Positions 12,012 to 21,564 of a stretch of DNA of 28,569 nt are shown piece after piece. Source of the DNA: an uncultured Bacilli bacterium. GTDB lineage: Bacteria; Bacillota_I; Bacilli_A; Mycoplasmatales; Mycoplasmoidaceae. Where the stretch lies: positions 1-28,569 of the forward strand of contig CAJGBT010000009.1 of the NCBI GenBank assembly GCA_904501665.1, written 5' to 3'. Each line of letters opens with the position of its first letter. Position 1 is the first letter of the stretch. The position numbers were made by a program, and so were the translations under genes. Under the pieces are notes generated by a model. The model searched no databases. It was not told the origin of the DNA and saw nothing but the letters and a program-made list of their open reading frames with translations.

Positions 12012-12041
12012 ATTATATCAAAATTTTTACATTTTAAACAA
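12012..12041 (-). promoter_or_regulatory. Promoter for rpoBC-ttcA-hprK-lgt
   Basis: On the minus strand, TTGTTT (12036-12041) and a consensus TATAAT (12012-12017) are separated by 18 bp. This would give a leader of about 65-70 bases before the rpoB ATG. It follows directly after the presumed thiI terminator. A second TATAAT at 11965-11970 is an alternative -10. Confidence 0.55.
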
Positions 12042-12077
12042 AAAAAAGGAAAAATTAACTATTTTTAATTAATTTTT
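12041..12077 (-). terminator. Possible AT-stem terminator after thiI
   Basis: On the minus strand a perfect 9-bp stem (12069-12077 with 12050-12058, arms AAAAATTAA / TTAATTTTT, 10-base loop) overlaps the thiI stop codon and is followed by CC and seven T (12041-12049). The stem has no G-C pairs, so it would be weak. Confidence 0.35.
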
Positions 12078-13247
12078 ATCCTTAAAATCATAAATTATTA
12101 ACTTATTTAGGCCATTTTGCTCTAATTCATTTAGTAAATCTATTTCTTTTTCAAGTTCCAAGCAGGTGTCTATTTTAGGTCTAGTTATTGGGTTTTTAGG
12201 TGCAAAAATACTACAAGAATCTTCATAAGGTAAGATCGATATATCATATGTGCCTATTTTCTTTGCTCTATCAATTATTGTTTCTTTATCAAAACAAGTT
12301 AATGGTCTTAAAACTAAAAAATTATTAATAGCATGATTGATGCAATTCATAGATTCAATTGTTTGTGAAGCAACCTGTCCTAAAGCTTCTCCAGTTGCAA
12401 TAGCTTGATAATGATATCGCTCAGCTAATAGTTTTGCAATTCGAAAAAAACTTCTTCTTAATAAAGTAATCTTGTAATTTTCTTTACTAATATGATTTAA
12501 TTCATGTAAAATAGGAGAAAAATTACAAATGTAAAGTTTAGTATTATTTTGTAATAAATTGTTTTTGGTGATTTGATTAATTAGCATTTTAATTTTCTCA
12601 AGTACCTGATCACTAGTGTGTGGTGGTGTTAAAAAAGTAATAAAATCTACATGAAAACCTCTTTGCATTAAAAAATTGGAAGCAACTGAAGAATCAATTC
12701 CTCCAGATAATAACATTAACACTTTTCCCCCACTTTCTATCGGTAAACCATTATTAAAAGATTCTTTTTTAAAATAAAGCAAAAAGAAGTCTTGTTTAAG
12801 TTCTAAAAAGATTTTTATCTTTGGATTATGAACATCAACCTTAGCATTTAAAAAATGATTTAAAACAAAATGCCCTAATAGGCGGTTAATTTGATCTGAA
12901 TTTAAATTAAAATTTTTATCACTTCTTTTAGTAATCACTTTAAAAGAAAAATTTGACGAAGGCAAAATTTTTAATAATATATCTTTTAAAGTATCTAAAT
13001 CTTTATTTATCATTAATGCCTCACTTAAAAATGAGAAACCAGGAATAGTTAGCACTACTTCTTTGATTTTTAATAATTGATTAGCTTTAAAATCAGTTAT
13101 TAAAACAAAATCAAAATAAAATTTTATAGTTGTATTAAACTCTTTTAAAGCATGAGTTAAATTAGATTTCAATTGGTTAACAAAAAATTTTTTATTCTTT
13201 CCCTTTAAAGATAATTCACCAAATTTTAATAAAATTACTTTTTGCAT
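12069..13247 (-). CDS. thiI: tRNA 4-thiouridine synthase ThiI
   Basis: ThiI adenylates tRNA U8 and exchanges oxygen for sulphur to form s4U. The protein has 392 residues: a ferredoxin-like/THUMP N-terminal region (about 1-165) and a PP-loop domain with SGGIDSS from residue 181 and the family stretch GEALGQVASQT. Conserved cysteines lie in LRPLTCFDKETI and PYEDSCSIFAP. There is no C-terminal rhodanese domain, as in Bacillus ThiI, so sulphur must come from a cysteine desulfurase encoded elsewhere. It starts 4 bp after the upstream nuclease gene. The ezrA-x-thiI order is also found in Bacillus, where x is the cysteine desulfurase nifZ. Confidence 0.93.
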   Translation of the reverse strand: MQKVILLKFGELSLKGKNKKFFVNQLKSNLTHALKEFNTTIKFYFDFVLITDFKANQLLKIKEVVLTIPGFSFLSEALMINKDLDTLKDILLKILPSSNFSFKVITKRSDKNFNLNSDQINRLLGHFVLNHFLNAKVDVHNPKIKIFLELKQDFFLLYFKKESFNNGLPIESGGKVLMLLSGGIDSSVASNFLMQRGFHVDFITFLTPPHTSDQVLEKIKMLINQITKNNLLQNNTKLYICNFSPILHELNHISKENYKITLLRRSFFRIAKLLAERYHYQAIATGEALGQVASQTIESMNCINHAINNFLVLRPLTCFDKETIIDRAKKIGTYDISILPYEDSCSIFAPKNPITRPKIDTCLELEKEIDLLNELEQNGLNKLIIYDFKDKN

Positions 13248-13251
13248 AAAT

Positions 13252-14091
13252 TTATTTATCCTCAGAGTTAAATCAAGCTAAATCATCAGAAGATAATTTA
13301 GGACTCATCCCTTTAGTAATAAAACTTTGATATCATTCATTAGCATAATCAATAAATTTTTTAAATTCATTTAAATCAATATTAAAATCAACTAAAACTT
13401 TTTCACGTTTCTCAATTAAACATTTTTCAGGATAAAGATAATCATTAGTTTCTAAAAAACAAATAGCAAATATTCCTTTTGATATATTTCTTAAATAACA
13501 ATAAAGGCCAAGTTGAAATTTATATTCTTTAGGAATTATTATTTCGTTATTGCTAGAAAATCATTTTTGTCTTTTCTCTCCTTTGTTTTTTACTTTAGGA
13601 GCACCATTATCGTCTTTAACTAATTCAAATAAATTTTTATTCTTTTTAAAAACAAAACTATCAATTGATGATGTTTTAATTTCTAACATAGGGGCTTCTG
13701 GATATAATAAATTTCCATATTTATCAATTGGTTCTCCATCAGGTATCCCACCAAAAATTTTATTATCTTTAAAAATATCAAAACCAACTTCCAAAGGGTT
13801 GTATTGTATATAATTAATTTTTGTTTGTTGACAAACTCAATCTTTAATTTTTGGTTCAATAATATTTCCAGCATTAGCAAATAATTCTTCCATTGGTTCA
13901 AAGTAAATATTAACCATTATTGCTCATGCTTTAACTGGTGAAACAAAATCACTTTGACCAAGAATGGCAGCAAATCGCGAACCAGTTATTTTTTTAAATT
14001 TCTTAATGTTATTTTTTAAATATTGTTCAGACAGGTATATCCTATCGTCTTTAAGAAAAAAATCTTGATTAATTTTTTTTGTAAAACCCAT
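13252..14091 (-). CDS. YqaJ/lambda-exonuclease-like putative nuclease (MAGa7180-type)
   Basis: A 279-residue soluble protein with the ordered motifs of a PD-(D/E)XK nuclease of the YqaJ/lambda-exonuclease type: D118 in GGIPDGE, E137-x-K139 in MLEIKTSS, and a QxxxY motif Q193-Y197 in KFQLGLY. An N-terminal stretch SRFAAILGQSDF resembles the SxxxxxLG entry of this fold. It therefore probably cuts or trims DNA. I recall the mycoplasma group named MAGa7180 putative nucleases as the closest description. The ATG at 14091 is 1 bp after the ezrA-like stop, and thiI follows after 4 bp, so it is an operon member. UGA-Trp codons occur at residues 57 (approximately) and 177. Its role is unknown. Recombination or DNA scavenging are possibilities. 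Confidence 0.75.
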
Positions 14092-14092
14092 T

Positions 14093-15778
14093 TTAAGAAG
14101 CCTTCATTATTTTTTTGTTTTTATTGATAAATTGGATGTATCCATTAGCCGCATCTTTGTATTTTTTATTTTTAACTAAATTATCAATATCATTTAATGC
14201 TAGTTTATTCTCTTTAGAATAATATCTATTTGCATAAAGTTTTAATTTTTGGTTAATTTTTGATAATTTTAAATCAGTATTAATTGATTGAGTAGTTAAC
14301 TCAATAAAGTTTTCAATTTCTTTTAATTTAGTGTTAATGTCATCATAAGAAAAATGATTTTTATTAAGATTATCTAATAAAATAGATACCTCTTCACGAT
14401 CTCTACTTATTTTCTTAATCTCCTCAGTTTCAGTATTTACATTCCTAAATTTCTTAACTAATCTTTCTAAATGAAATAACTGAGTATCTATGTTTGAAAG
14501 TCTTAAAGAAATCGATAAGAACTTACCATATTTTTCTAATGCTAGATTATACATATTTCCATTCATGGTTCTAAAATCAATTATTTGTTTAACAATTTCT
14601 ATCATTTTTTCTAAAACATTAATATAATTTATATTTGGTTTTTTTAACATATCAGAAAAGTTTTGAATTGCTTTAATAATATTTTTATTTTCCTTTAGAC
14701 AAGATTCAGCAATTGTACTAATTTCTTTTTCTTTACTAAAATTATCTAATATTGATTTATATGCTCTCATGAATTCATCACGATCTACAATAGAAAAATA
14801 ATATTTTGTTCCTTCATCAAATTGTTGAAAATATTTATCAAAAATTTTACTAAAATTATTATTTAATCGAAGTGATTGACCTAAATCTTCTAGTTTCTTA
14901 ATTTCTTTAATAATTCTTTTCTTACTATTCTCAAAATCTAATGTACTAGAAACGCTACCATGGAATTTTATAGAAAACATATCCTTAATTTCAAGAATAA
15001 TTTTTTTAGTATTCTTAATTTTATCTTCAGAATAAATACCAGTGTTGATTAATTGTTCAATATTTTTAACAACATAATCTAGAGCATCTAAATGTTTTTC
15101 AATATCAAATAGTGGCAAAATTAAACCTTCTCATAATTTTTTTAAATTAGCAATTTGATTTAAAAAAAATTTATGGGTTTCAAAGCTATTAATATAGTAC
15201 AATTGCTTATTAATTTTCTTAGTAACTTCATTTATATTCTTTTCAATCTCATAATATTTTTTTAATTTACGATAAGATAAATTTAAATGAGTTTTAAAAA
15301 AGAATGAATTAATTTTATTTTTAAGATCACATAATTTAATGGAAATTTCACTAACATATGAACTATATTCATTGGTATCTAATGCAAATTGTTTAAATTC
15401 TTGTTCTAATGATTCAAGACAAGAAATATTATTCTCAATTTGCTTAGTTGATTTGAAAATTGAACATAATCGGTATGTTTTTAATAATTTAGCATTATCT
15501 TGAATTAGTGTTTTTAAGATTTTTACTTGTTCAATATAATTGGTGCGTTGGTGATTTAAATGTTCTAATATTGGTTGCAATGTATTATTATTTTCAACTA
15601 ACATTTCAATAAATTTTAAATTTGAACCAATTGGGTTATTGTTTAAATAATTAAATTTATTTTTAATAATATAATCTTTATTTTTTAGTTTCCTTTTTAA
15701 AACAAAGATAATTGTAAAAACTACTCAAAAACAAGTTATTAAACCCAATAGTACACATAGACAAATTAATCAAATCAC
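14093..15778 (-). CDS. ezrA: EzrA-like membrane-anchored coiled-coil protein
   Basis: With UGA read as Trp at 15131-15133 the frame is one 561-residue protein. It has a single N-terminal hydrophobic segment (about residues 1-28, IWLICLCVLLGLI...), a short Lys/Asn-rich stretch, then some 500 residues of heptad-like, K/E/N/L/I-rich helix. That is the topology and length of EzrA (about 560 residues), the FtsZ-ring regulator. Location near thiI, as in Bacillus, adds support. There is no cysteine or catalytic motif. I chose GTG at 15778 because AGGTG lies 8 bases upstream. An in-frame GTG at 15787 would add three residues. The call rests on topology and synteny, not residue identity. Confidence 0.65.
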
Positions 15779-15800
15779 TCTAGACACCTATTCATAATAA

Positions 15801-16514
15801 TTATTTATCTAATTCAATGTTTTCAAAAGATACTTCAGTATCAGTATCACGTCCAAATAAATTAATGGTAATTAAACAAACACCTCTAGTATCATCAATA
15901 AATCTTACAATTCCCATTGAATCTTTAAATGGACCTGAAACTACTTTAACATTTTGGCCAATGGAAAAATTTGGAACAAATTTTTTCTTTTCTATAATGA
16001 TTGAATTGTTTTCTTGCGATAATTTTTCATTTTCATTTAAAACATCTTTAGCATCATCTTCTGATTTTGAATTTAAGATTAATTCTATTTCATCTGATGA
16101 TACAGGAATTGGTTTAGTATTTTTACCAGATGAACCTACTATACCAGTAATTAATTGTGTATTTCTAATTTCATATCAAATATCATCATTCATAATCATC
16201 TTTATAAAGATATAACCGAAAAATCTATTTACTTCCTCTATATGAATTTTTTTAAATTTAGTCTTACCATTAGCATCTGTAAAAGATTCTCATTTAATAT
16301 TTTTAATGTTACGACCATAATTTGATGGTAAATTAGCATCTGTAAAAACTTCTTCAGTGACTATCTTATCTTTAATAACCTTAATATCTTCTACATAACT
16401 AGATAAACCATATGCCTCAATTTTTCCTTTTAAATTTTTAATAACCATATCTTCATTGCCAGGAACTACTGCAATAATATATCATTGTGCTTTATCATTT
16501 TTTTTACTACCCAT
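15801..16514 (-). CDS. nusG: Transcription termination/antitermination factor NusG
   Basis: NusG binds RNA polymerase and affects pausing, termination and transcription-translation coupling. The 237-residue protein has an NGN domain beginning QWYIIAVVPGNED with the RFFGYIFIKM strand, and a C-terminal KOW domain (about 178-237: GQNVKVVSGPFKDSMG ... LFGRDT). It is about 55 residues longer than E. coli NusG. The extra material is a central stretch around residues 55-95 that contains FTDAN twice, and an acidic, Gln/Asn-rich linker before KOW. The start is supported by AGGAAA before the ATG at 16514. secE lies 18 bp upstream. Confidence 0.95.
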
Positions 16515-16532
16515 AATTTTCCTTTCTAAATA

Positions 16533-17081
16533 TTATCTAATCAATTGAGCTAAAATAGTAATCACAAAAAAGATAATTGATAAGATCGCTACTATCGCTA
16601 GTATGATTCCTAAATATTTAAATGTTGATTTAGGATTTGATCATACAATTCTATTAAACTCTTTTCTAATACCATATGTTCATTTAATTAATCGTCATCA
16701 TATAGTATTATATTCTTTTCCATAATTAAATTTGATTTCTCGAATTTCATCATTGTAATTTAATTTTTTAGATTGATAATCTTCTTTTTGTTTTTGCACT
16801 TGTTGTTTTAAATCAACTTTTTTTAATCCTTTATTGTTTTTTAATGCTTTTATTTCTTTTCTAAATTCTTCTTTTAATTGCTTTTTTTTGTTTTTAATTT
16901 CCTTTATTTGATTCTTAACTGTTTCTTTAGCGGCTTTTTTCCTTGTTTTTTTTTCAAGATATTTTTTTTGTTCTTCTTCTTGAAATTGTTTCTTGTTTTC
17001 TTTAGCTATTTTTCTTGCGAGTTTAATTGCTTCTCAAGTAGAAGGTTTATTTTCTTCATTTATCTCATTATTTGATGACAT
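16533..17081 (-). CDS. secE: Preprotein translocase subunit SecE, with long N-terminal extension
   Basis: SecE clamps SecY in the Sec translocon. The family core is at the C-terminus: an amphipathic helix (about 133-150, YGIRKEFNRIVW) and one transmembrane helix (about 157-180, YLGIILAIVAILSIIFFVIT). Before this come about 125 residues that are very rich in Lys, Glu and Gln and predicted to be coiled coil. Gram-positive SecE is normally about 60-75 residues, so the 182-residue length is unusual. The ATG at 17081 follows the rpmG TAG directly. The frame includes UGA-Trp codons. The position between rpmG and nusG confirms the identity. Confidence 0.88.
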
Positions 17082-17228
17082 CTATAAACTCTCCTTATGT
17101 AAAGTATTCTTATTGCAAAATGGACAAAATTTTTTTAATTCAAGTCGTTTGGTAATAAAATTACTTTTTTTAAGATGGTAATTTCTCGATGAACATTCAT
17201 CACAAACTAAAATCAATTTTCTAGCCAT
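17082..17228 (-). CDS. rpmG: 50S ribosomal protein L33
   Basis: A 48-residue ribosomal protein with two CxxC motifs (C9-C12 and C35-C38), the zinc-binding form of L33. It overlaps the end of the permease gene by 8 bp and abuts secE with no gap (TAG followed by ATG), so it is translated as part of one message. rpmG-secE-nusG is the standard bacterial order. It is too short to be found by length alone. The motifs and context identify it. Confidence 0.9.
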   Translation of the reverse strand: MARKLILVCDECSSRNYHLKKSNFITKRLELKKFCPFCNKNTLHKESL

Positions 17229-18735
17229 ACTCAATAGCCGCTTTAATAAAATAACTTCTTAACTTTGGATTTTGCTTAGATAAGATTACTTTATTAATTA
17301 TAAAGTAAATAAACATTATTATGAAATAAATAAAGAAAAGTAAGGTTCCATGTCAATTTCTAGTTACAAAATTATTAGTGGAAAATAGTCCTCAATTCAT
17401 AATTCCATTGTAATTGATAATAGTCGCTGTTGTAAAAGTGTAAAATGCTTGAAAGAAGAAAACAAGATAACAACCTAAAATAGCTATAACTGCATAAAAA
17501 CAAAATCCTTTAACTTTTTGAAGTTGTATTTTTTTAGTTTTGCGATTAATTAAACCAAACAAAATAACTGTTCCATAAATAAAGAAAAAGAATGTAGTTG
17601 GAAAATTACTAATCCCATCTACCCAAGCATCACTATTGGTGATTAATGAAGGAATTAAAATTGCAATGAAAACAAAGAGATAAAAAACAAATGTTAAAAA
17701 TAATCCACCTTTATATTCATTATTAGTGGGGATAATACGATTAGCAAAATCATCAATTTGATTAGCATATATAATAGTATGATCCTCAATTAATGAATTA
17801 CTTCCTCGAATAGTAGTAGCACAAAAAGCATTTAATACTCCAATCACTGAACATGTTACAAAAACTGAAATCATAATATTAACTGCTTTTTTAGCTTGTT
17901 CATTAGCAATTATCTTGTTGAACATAGCAAAAATATCACCACTATTTGATAACAATTGACCAACTGTAACTAATGTATAAATAACACCAACAATAATCAT
18001 TGCTACTATAACAGCAAAAGGAACATCTCTTTTGGGATTTTTCATATCTTTTGATAAAACCCCAATAGAAATAAAGGAATCAAAAGCAAATAAAATTGAA
18101 GGTAATGAAACTAAAATACCAATTATATTATTACTAGTAAATGTCATGTTGGTTGCAAATAAATTATTATTAGTGTTGTTACAACCAGAATAGATTCCAC
18201 CAATGACAACCATAAACAATGGAATAAATTTTAAAAAGGTAATCACACTTTGAAATCGTCCACTATGTTTAATGCTTAAAAAATTTAAAATAAGAAAAAA
18301 CAAAAAGAGCACAATACCTATTAAAAATATGATTCCAATATGGACTTTTTCACTAGCTGAGAAAATATTAAATATTGATTCAGAACAAAATATAGAAATA
18401 GAAAATGTAATAACAATAAAATAAAAAAGGGGTTGAATTATTTTGACAAATAAACCAAATTTTTTACCAATAAGTTCATAACATCAACCACCTATCCCAG
18501 AGTGAGAATCAGCAGAACTACTAATTTCAGCAAAACTAATTGCTGTAAATAAACAAATGATTGCAGATAAAATTCAAGCAATTAAAACAGCAATAGCATT
18601 ATTATCATTTATGGCAAAAATATTATTATTTTTAAAGAAGATACCAACACCAATCATGCTACCAATTAACATATTTATGGCAACAACTAGTCCAATTTTT
18701 TTAGCTACTTTTGGTTCAATATTAATTTTCTTCAT
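17221..18735 (-). CDS. APC-superfamily amino-acid permease
   Basis: A 504-residue integral membrane protein with about 12 hydrophobic segments. The first contains the APC signature IGSMIGVGIFFKNN (the GxGIF unwound region that holds the substrate amino group). The cytoplasmic loop SKDMKNPKRDVPFAV is the conserved E/D-x-x-N-P-x-R segment of the family. It probably imports an amino acid or exchanges one. The substrate cannot be read from sequence. The ATG at 18735 is preceded by GGAG, which lies inside a perfect hairpin. The gene ends inside rpmG with an 8-bp overlap, so a transporter is embedded in the rpmG-secE-nusG operon. Confidence 0.88.
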
Positions 18736-18742
18736 AATAAAA

Positions 18743-18760
18743 AAACTCCTTTCGGAGTTT
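18743..18760 (-). promoter_or_regulatory. Hairpin with GAAA tetraloop at the permease leader; terminator or SD sequester
   Basis: Read on the minus strand: a 7-bp perfect stem AAACTCC / GGAGTTT closed by a GAAA tetraloop and followed by four more T. It has the form of an intrinsic terminator for the upstream sigma-like gene. The GGAG of its 3' arm is also the only Shine-Dalgarno for the permease ATG, 10 bases downstream, so folding would block initiation. Confidence 0.7.
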
Positions 18761-18769
18761 GCACATAAT

Positions 18770-18775
18770 ATTATA
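18770..18775 (-). promoter_or_regulatory. Candidate -10 box upstream of the permease hairpin
   Basis: A consensus TATAAT on the minus strand sits just before the hairpin, so a transcript from it would start within a few bases of the stem. I see no convincing -35 at the matching distance, which would fall in the end of the sigma-like gene. Confidence 0.35.
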
Positions 18776-18785
18776 TTTAAATTTT

Positions 18786-19367
18786 TTAAGCATTAATACT
18801 TTTTTTAAATGTTTGAATAATCCGATAAAAACTAGATAAGTTAATATTAAGTTTTTTACATATTTCAGCTGTAGTTAAATTCTGCGCTTTATATTTCACA
18901 ATTTTATAAACTATAGGATTTTGACTTAATGTCTCATCAATATAATTTTTATTTAAATAATCATAATCAGAACCAAAATTTAAATTTTGTTCTTCATTAG
19001 CATCATAAAAACTATAAGATAAACAATCATTTAATATTCGATGCTTGTTGTTTGAAAAATGACTTCGTAAAAAACGACATTCATTTCTAATACTATAACC
19101 ATACTGGATTTTAAAGTTTTTAAAATTTTTGTTTTTGTTTTTGATAAAAGCATCTATTGTTCTTGTATAAGCTTGAAAACAATTACTTAAAAAATCTTCA
19201 TTTTCAAAATGTAACATTTGTTTTCATTTACATTTCATATTAATTATTTTAAGAGCATATTTGATTAATTCTATAAATAATTCATCATAATCATTCTCTC
19301 AAGTTTCTGATTTAGTAACTATATTTTCAAATAATTCTATTTGTCTACTTAAATTTACATTATTCAT
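18786..19367 (-). CDS. Sigma-70-family regulator (SigH / sigma-20-like)
   Basis: A 193-residue protein made continuous by UGA-Trp. The last 30 residues form a helix-turn-helix like sigma region 4 (about 163-189, LTTAEICKKLNINLSSFYRIIQ). The middle (about 80-105, NFKNFKIQYGYSIRNECRFL) matches the layout of sigma region 2, where SigH has a F-x-x-F-x-x-x-C-I-x-R-x segment. Position supports this: in Bacillus sigH lies just upstream of rpmG-secE-nusG, and here only the permease lies between. M. genitalium and M. pneumoniae have a similar minor sigma factor (sigma-20) that turns on recombination genes. The start at 19367 has GAGGGAG about 15 bases upstream. Divergence is high, so the call is moderate. 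Confidence 0.6.
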
Positions 19368-19466
19368 TATTAAAACTTTCTCCCTCTAGTTTTAAAATCA
19401 TAAAAGAAAATTGAGAAAGAAAGTCCTAAAATAGTCTTAAAAAAATCCTAATTTAACATAAAAAAA

Positions 19467-21539
19467 TTATTTTTTTGTTCTAGTTTTGATAATTTCTTCA
19501 GTAACATTTTTTGGTACTTGAGAATAATGACTAAATTGCATTACATAGGTTCCTCGACCTTGTGTATTAGATCTTAAATCAGTAGCATATCCAAACATTT
19601 CACTTAAAGGAACTTTTGCTTTAATTGTTTGAGCATTTCCTCTTTGTTCTTGTCCCTCTAATAGACCTCTTCTTTTTGAAATATCACCAAGGACAGTCCC
19701 TAAATATTCATCTGGAGTTGTAACATCAACTGCCATAATTGGTTCTAATAAGATAGCTCCACAAGTTTTAGCAGCTTCCTTTAAACACATTGATGCAGCA
19801 ATTTTATATGCCATACCTGATGAGTCAACTTCATGGTATGAACCATCAAATAATGTTGCCTTAATATCAATTAAAGGATAGCCAGCTAGTGGCCCAGAAT
19901 TCATCGCTTCTTTTAATCCGTTTTCAATTTCTTTAATATACTCACCTGGAATTTTTCCACCAACAATTTTGTTTTCAAACATAAAACCTTGTTCATGATT
20001 TGGTTCAAATTTAATCTTTACATGTCCATATTGTCCACGACCACCAGATTGTTTAATATATTTACCTTCAGCTTCATTTTGAACTGTAAATGTTTCACGA
20101 TAAGAAACTTGTGGTGCACCAACATTTACCTCAACACCAAACTCTCGTTTCATACGATCAACTAAAATATCTAGGTGTAACTCACCCATACCAGCAATGA
20201 TTGTTTGTCCAGTTTCTTCATTAGTATAAGTTTTAAATGTTGGATCTTCTTCAGCTAATTTACTTAGAGCAATTCCCATTTTTTCTTGATCGGCTTTTGT
20301 TTTAGGTTCAACTGCTAATGAAATAACTGGTTCTGCAAATTGCATTTGTTCAAGAACAATGTGGTTTTTTTCATCACATAGTGTGTCACCAGTGGTTGTT
20401 TCTTTTAAACCGATAACAGCACATATATCACCTGCTCTAATTTCATCAATTTCTTGCCTTTCATTTGCATTCATTTTCACAAGTCGTGAAATTCTTTCTT
20501 TCACACCTTTAGTAGCATTATATACATATGAACCTTTTTGTAAAACACCAGCATATAATCGCATAAAAGTTAAACGACCAACAAAAGGATCAGTTGCAAT
20601 TTTAAATGCTAATGCTGAGAATGGTTCATCATCTGAATTCTTCCTAATTGCTTTGGCACCATTATCTAGAACACCTTCAATTGGTGGGACATCAATTGGA
20701 CTTGGTAAATATCAAACAATTGCATCTAATAATAATTTCACACATTTATTTTTAAATGCTGTTCCACAAAGTACTGGGAATAACTTAGTAGAAATTACCC
20801 CTTTACGAATACAAGATTTAATTTCATCTTTTGTTAATTCTTGTCCAGATAAAAATTTTTCCATTAAATTATCATCAAACTCAACAATATCTTCTAGCAT
20901 TTTATTTCTTCATTCAATCGCTTTAGCTTTTAAGTTTTCAGGAATTGCTTCTATTTGGTAGTTTTCATGAGCCTCACCATCAAAAATATAAGCCTTCATT
21001 TCAATTAAATCAATACATCCTTTAAAATCAGCTTCAGCACCTATTGGATATTGAATAGCAGTTGCTTTAACACCTAATCGATCTTTAATAGAATTAACTG
21101 AATATTCAAAATCAGCACCAGTTTTGTCCATCTTGTTAACAAAAACAATTCTTGGAACATTATATTTAGTAGCTTGACGTCAAACTGTTTCAGTTTGTGG
21201 TTCAACACCATTTTGACCATCTAATACTGCAACTGCTCCATCTAATACTCTTAATGATCTTTCAACTTCAACAGTAAAATCAACGTGTCCTGGTGTATCA
21301 ATCACATTTAATTGGTGATCTTTTCACACAACATAAGTAGCAGCAGAAGTAATAGTAATTCCTCTTTCCTTCTCTTGTGCCATTCAATCCATTGTTGACT
21401 CACCATCATGAGTTTCCCCGATTTTATGTTTTTTTCCAGTATGAAATAAAATTCTTTCAGTACATGTTGTTTTTCCGGCATCAATATGAGCCATAATACC
21501 AAAATTTCTAAACATTTTTATGTCAAATTCTCTTGCCAT
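19467..21539 (-). CDS. fusA: Elongation factor G
   Basis: EF-G (690 residues) drives tRNA and mRNA translocation on the ribosome using GTP. The GTPase motifs are complete: AHIDAGKTT (G1, residues 17-25), RGITI (G2), DTPGHVDF (G3) and NKMD (G4). Domain IV/V blocks GRGQYGHVKI, PGEYIKEIENGL and YATDLRSNTQGRG follow. The ATG at 21539 lies 25 bp after rpsG, with AAAGGA upstream. It is the last gene of the str operon here, with no tuf gene behind it. I see no strong terminator after its stop. Confidence 0.98.
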
Positions 21540-21564
21540 AATTTATTTTTCCTTTCAATAAAAA

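Noticed and set aside
13550..13901. Overlapping open frames on both strands
   Set aside because: They sit inside the nuclease gene. Only the frame joining 13252 to 14091 has recognisable motifs.
15118..15604. Two separate coiled-coil genes in this stretch
   Set aside because: The split is a TGA at 15131-15133 and the downstream start would be a TTG. Reading through gives one EzrA-length protein with an N-terminal membrane anchor.
16878..17181. Plus-strand frames encoding very Phe/Leu-rich, membrane-like proteins
   Set aside because: They are antisense to the Lys-rich SecE extension. Complement of AAA/GAA codons gives Phe/Leu codons, so the hydrophobicity is an artefact.
20359..20961. 200-residue plus-strand open frame
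   Set aside because: It lies fully antisense to fusA, has no family features or ribosome-binding site, and is a shadow of the conserved EF-G frame.
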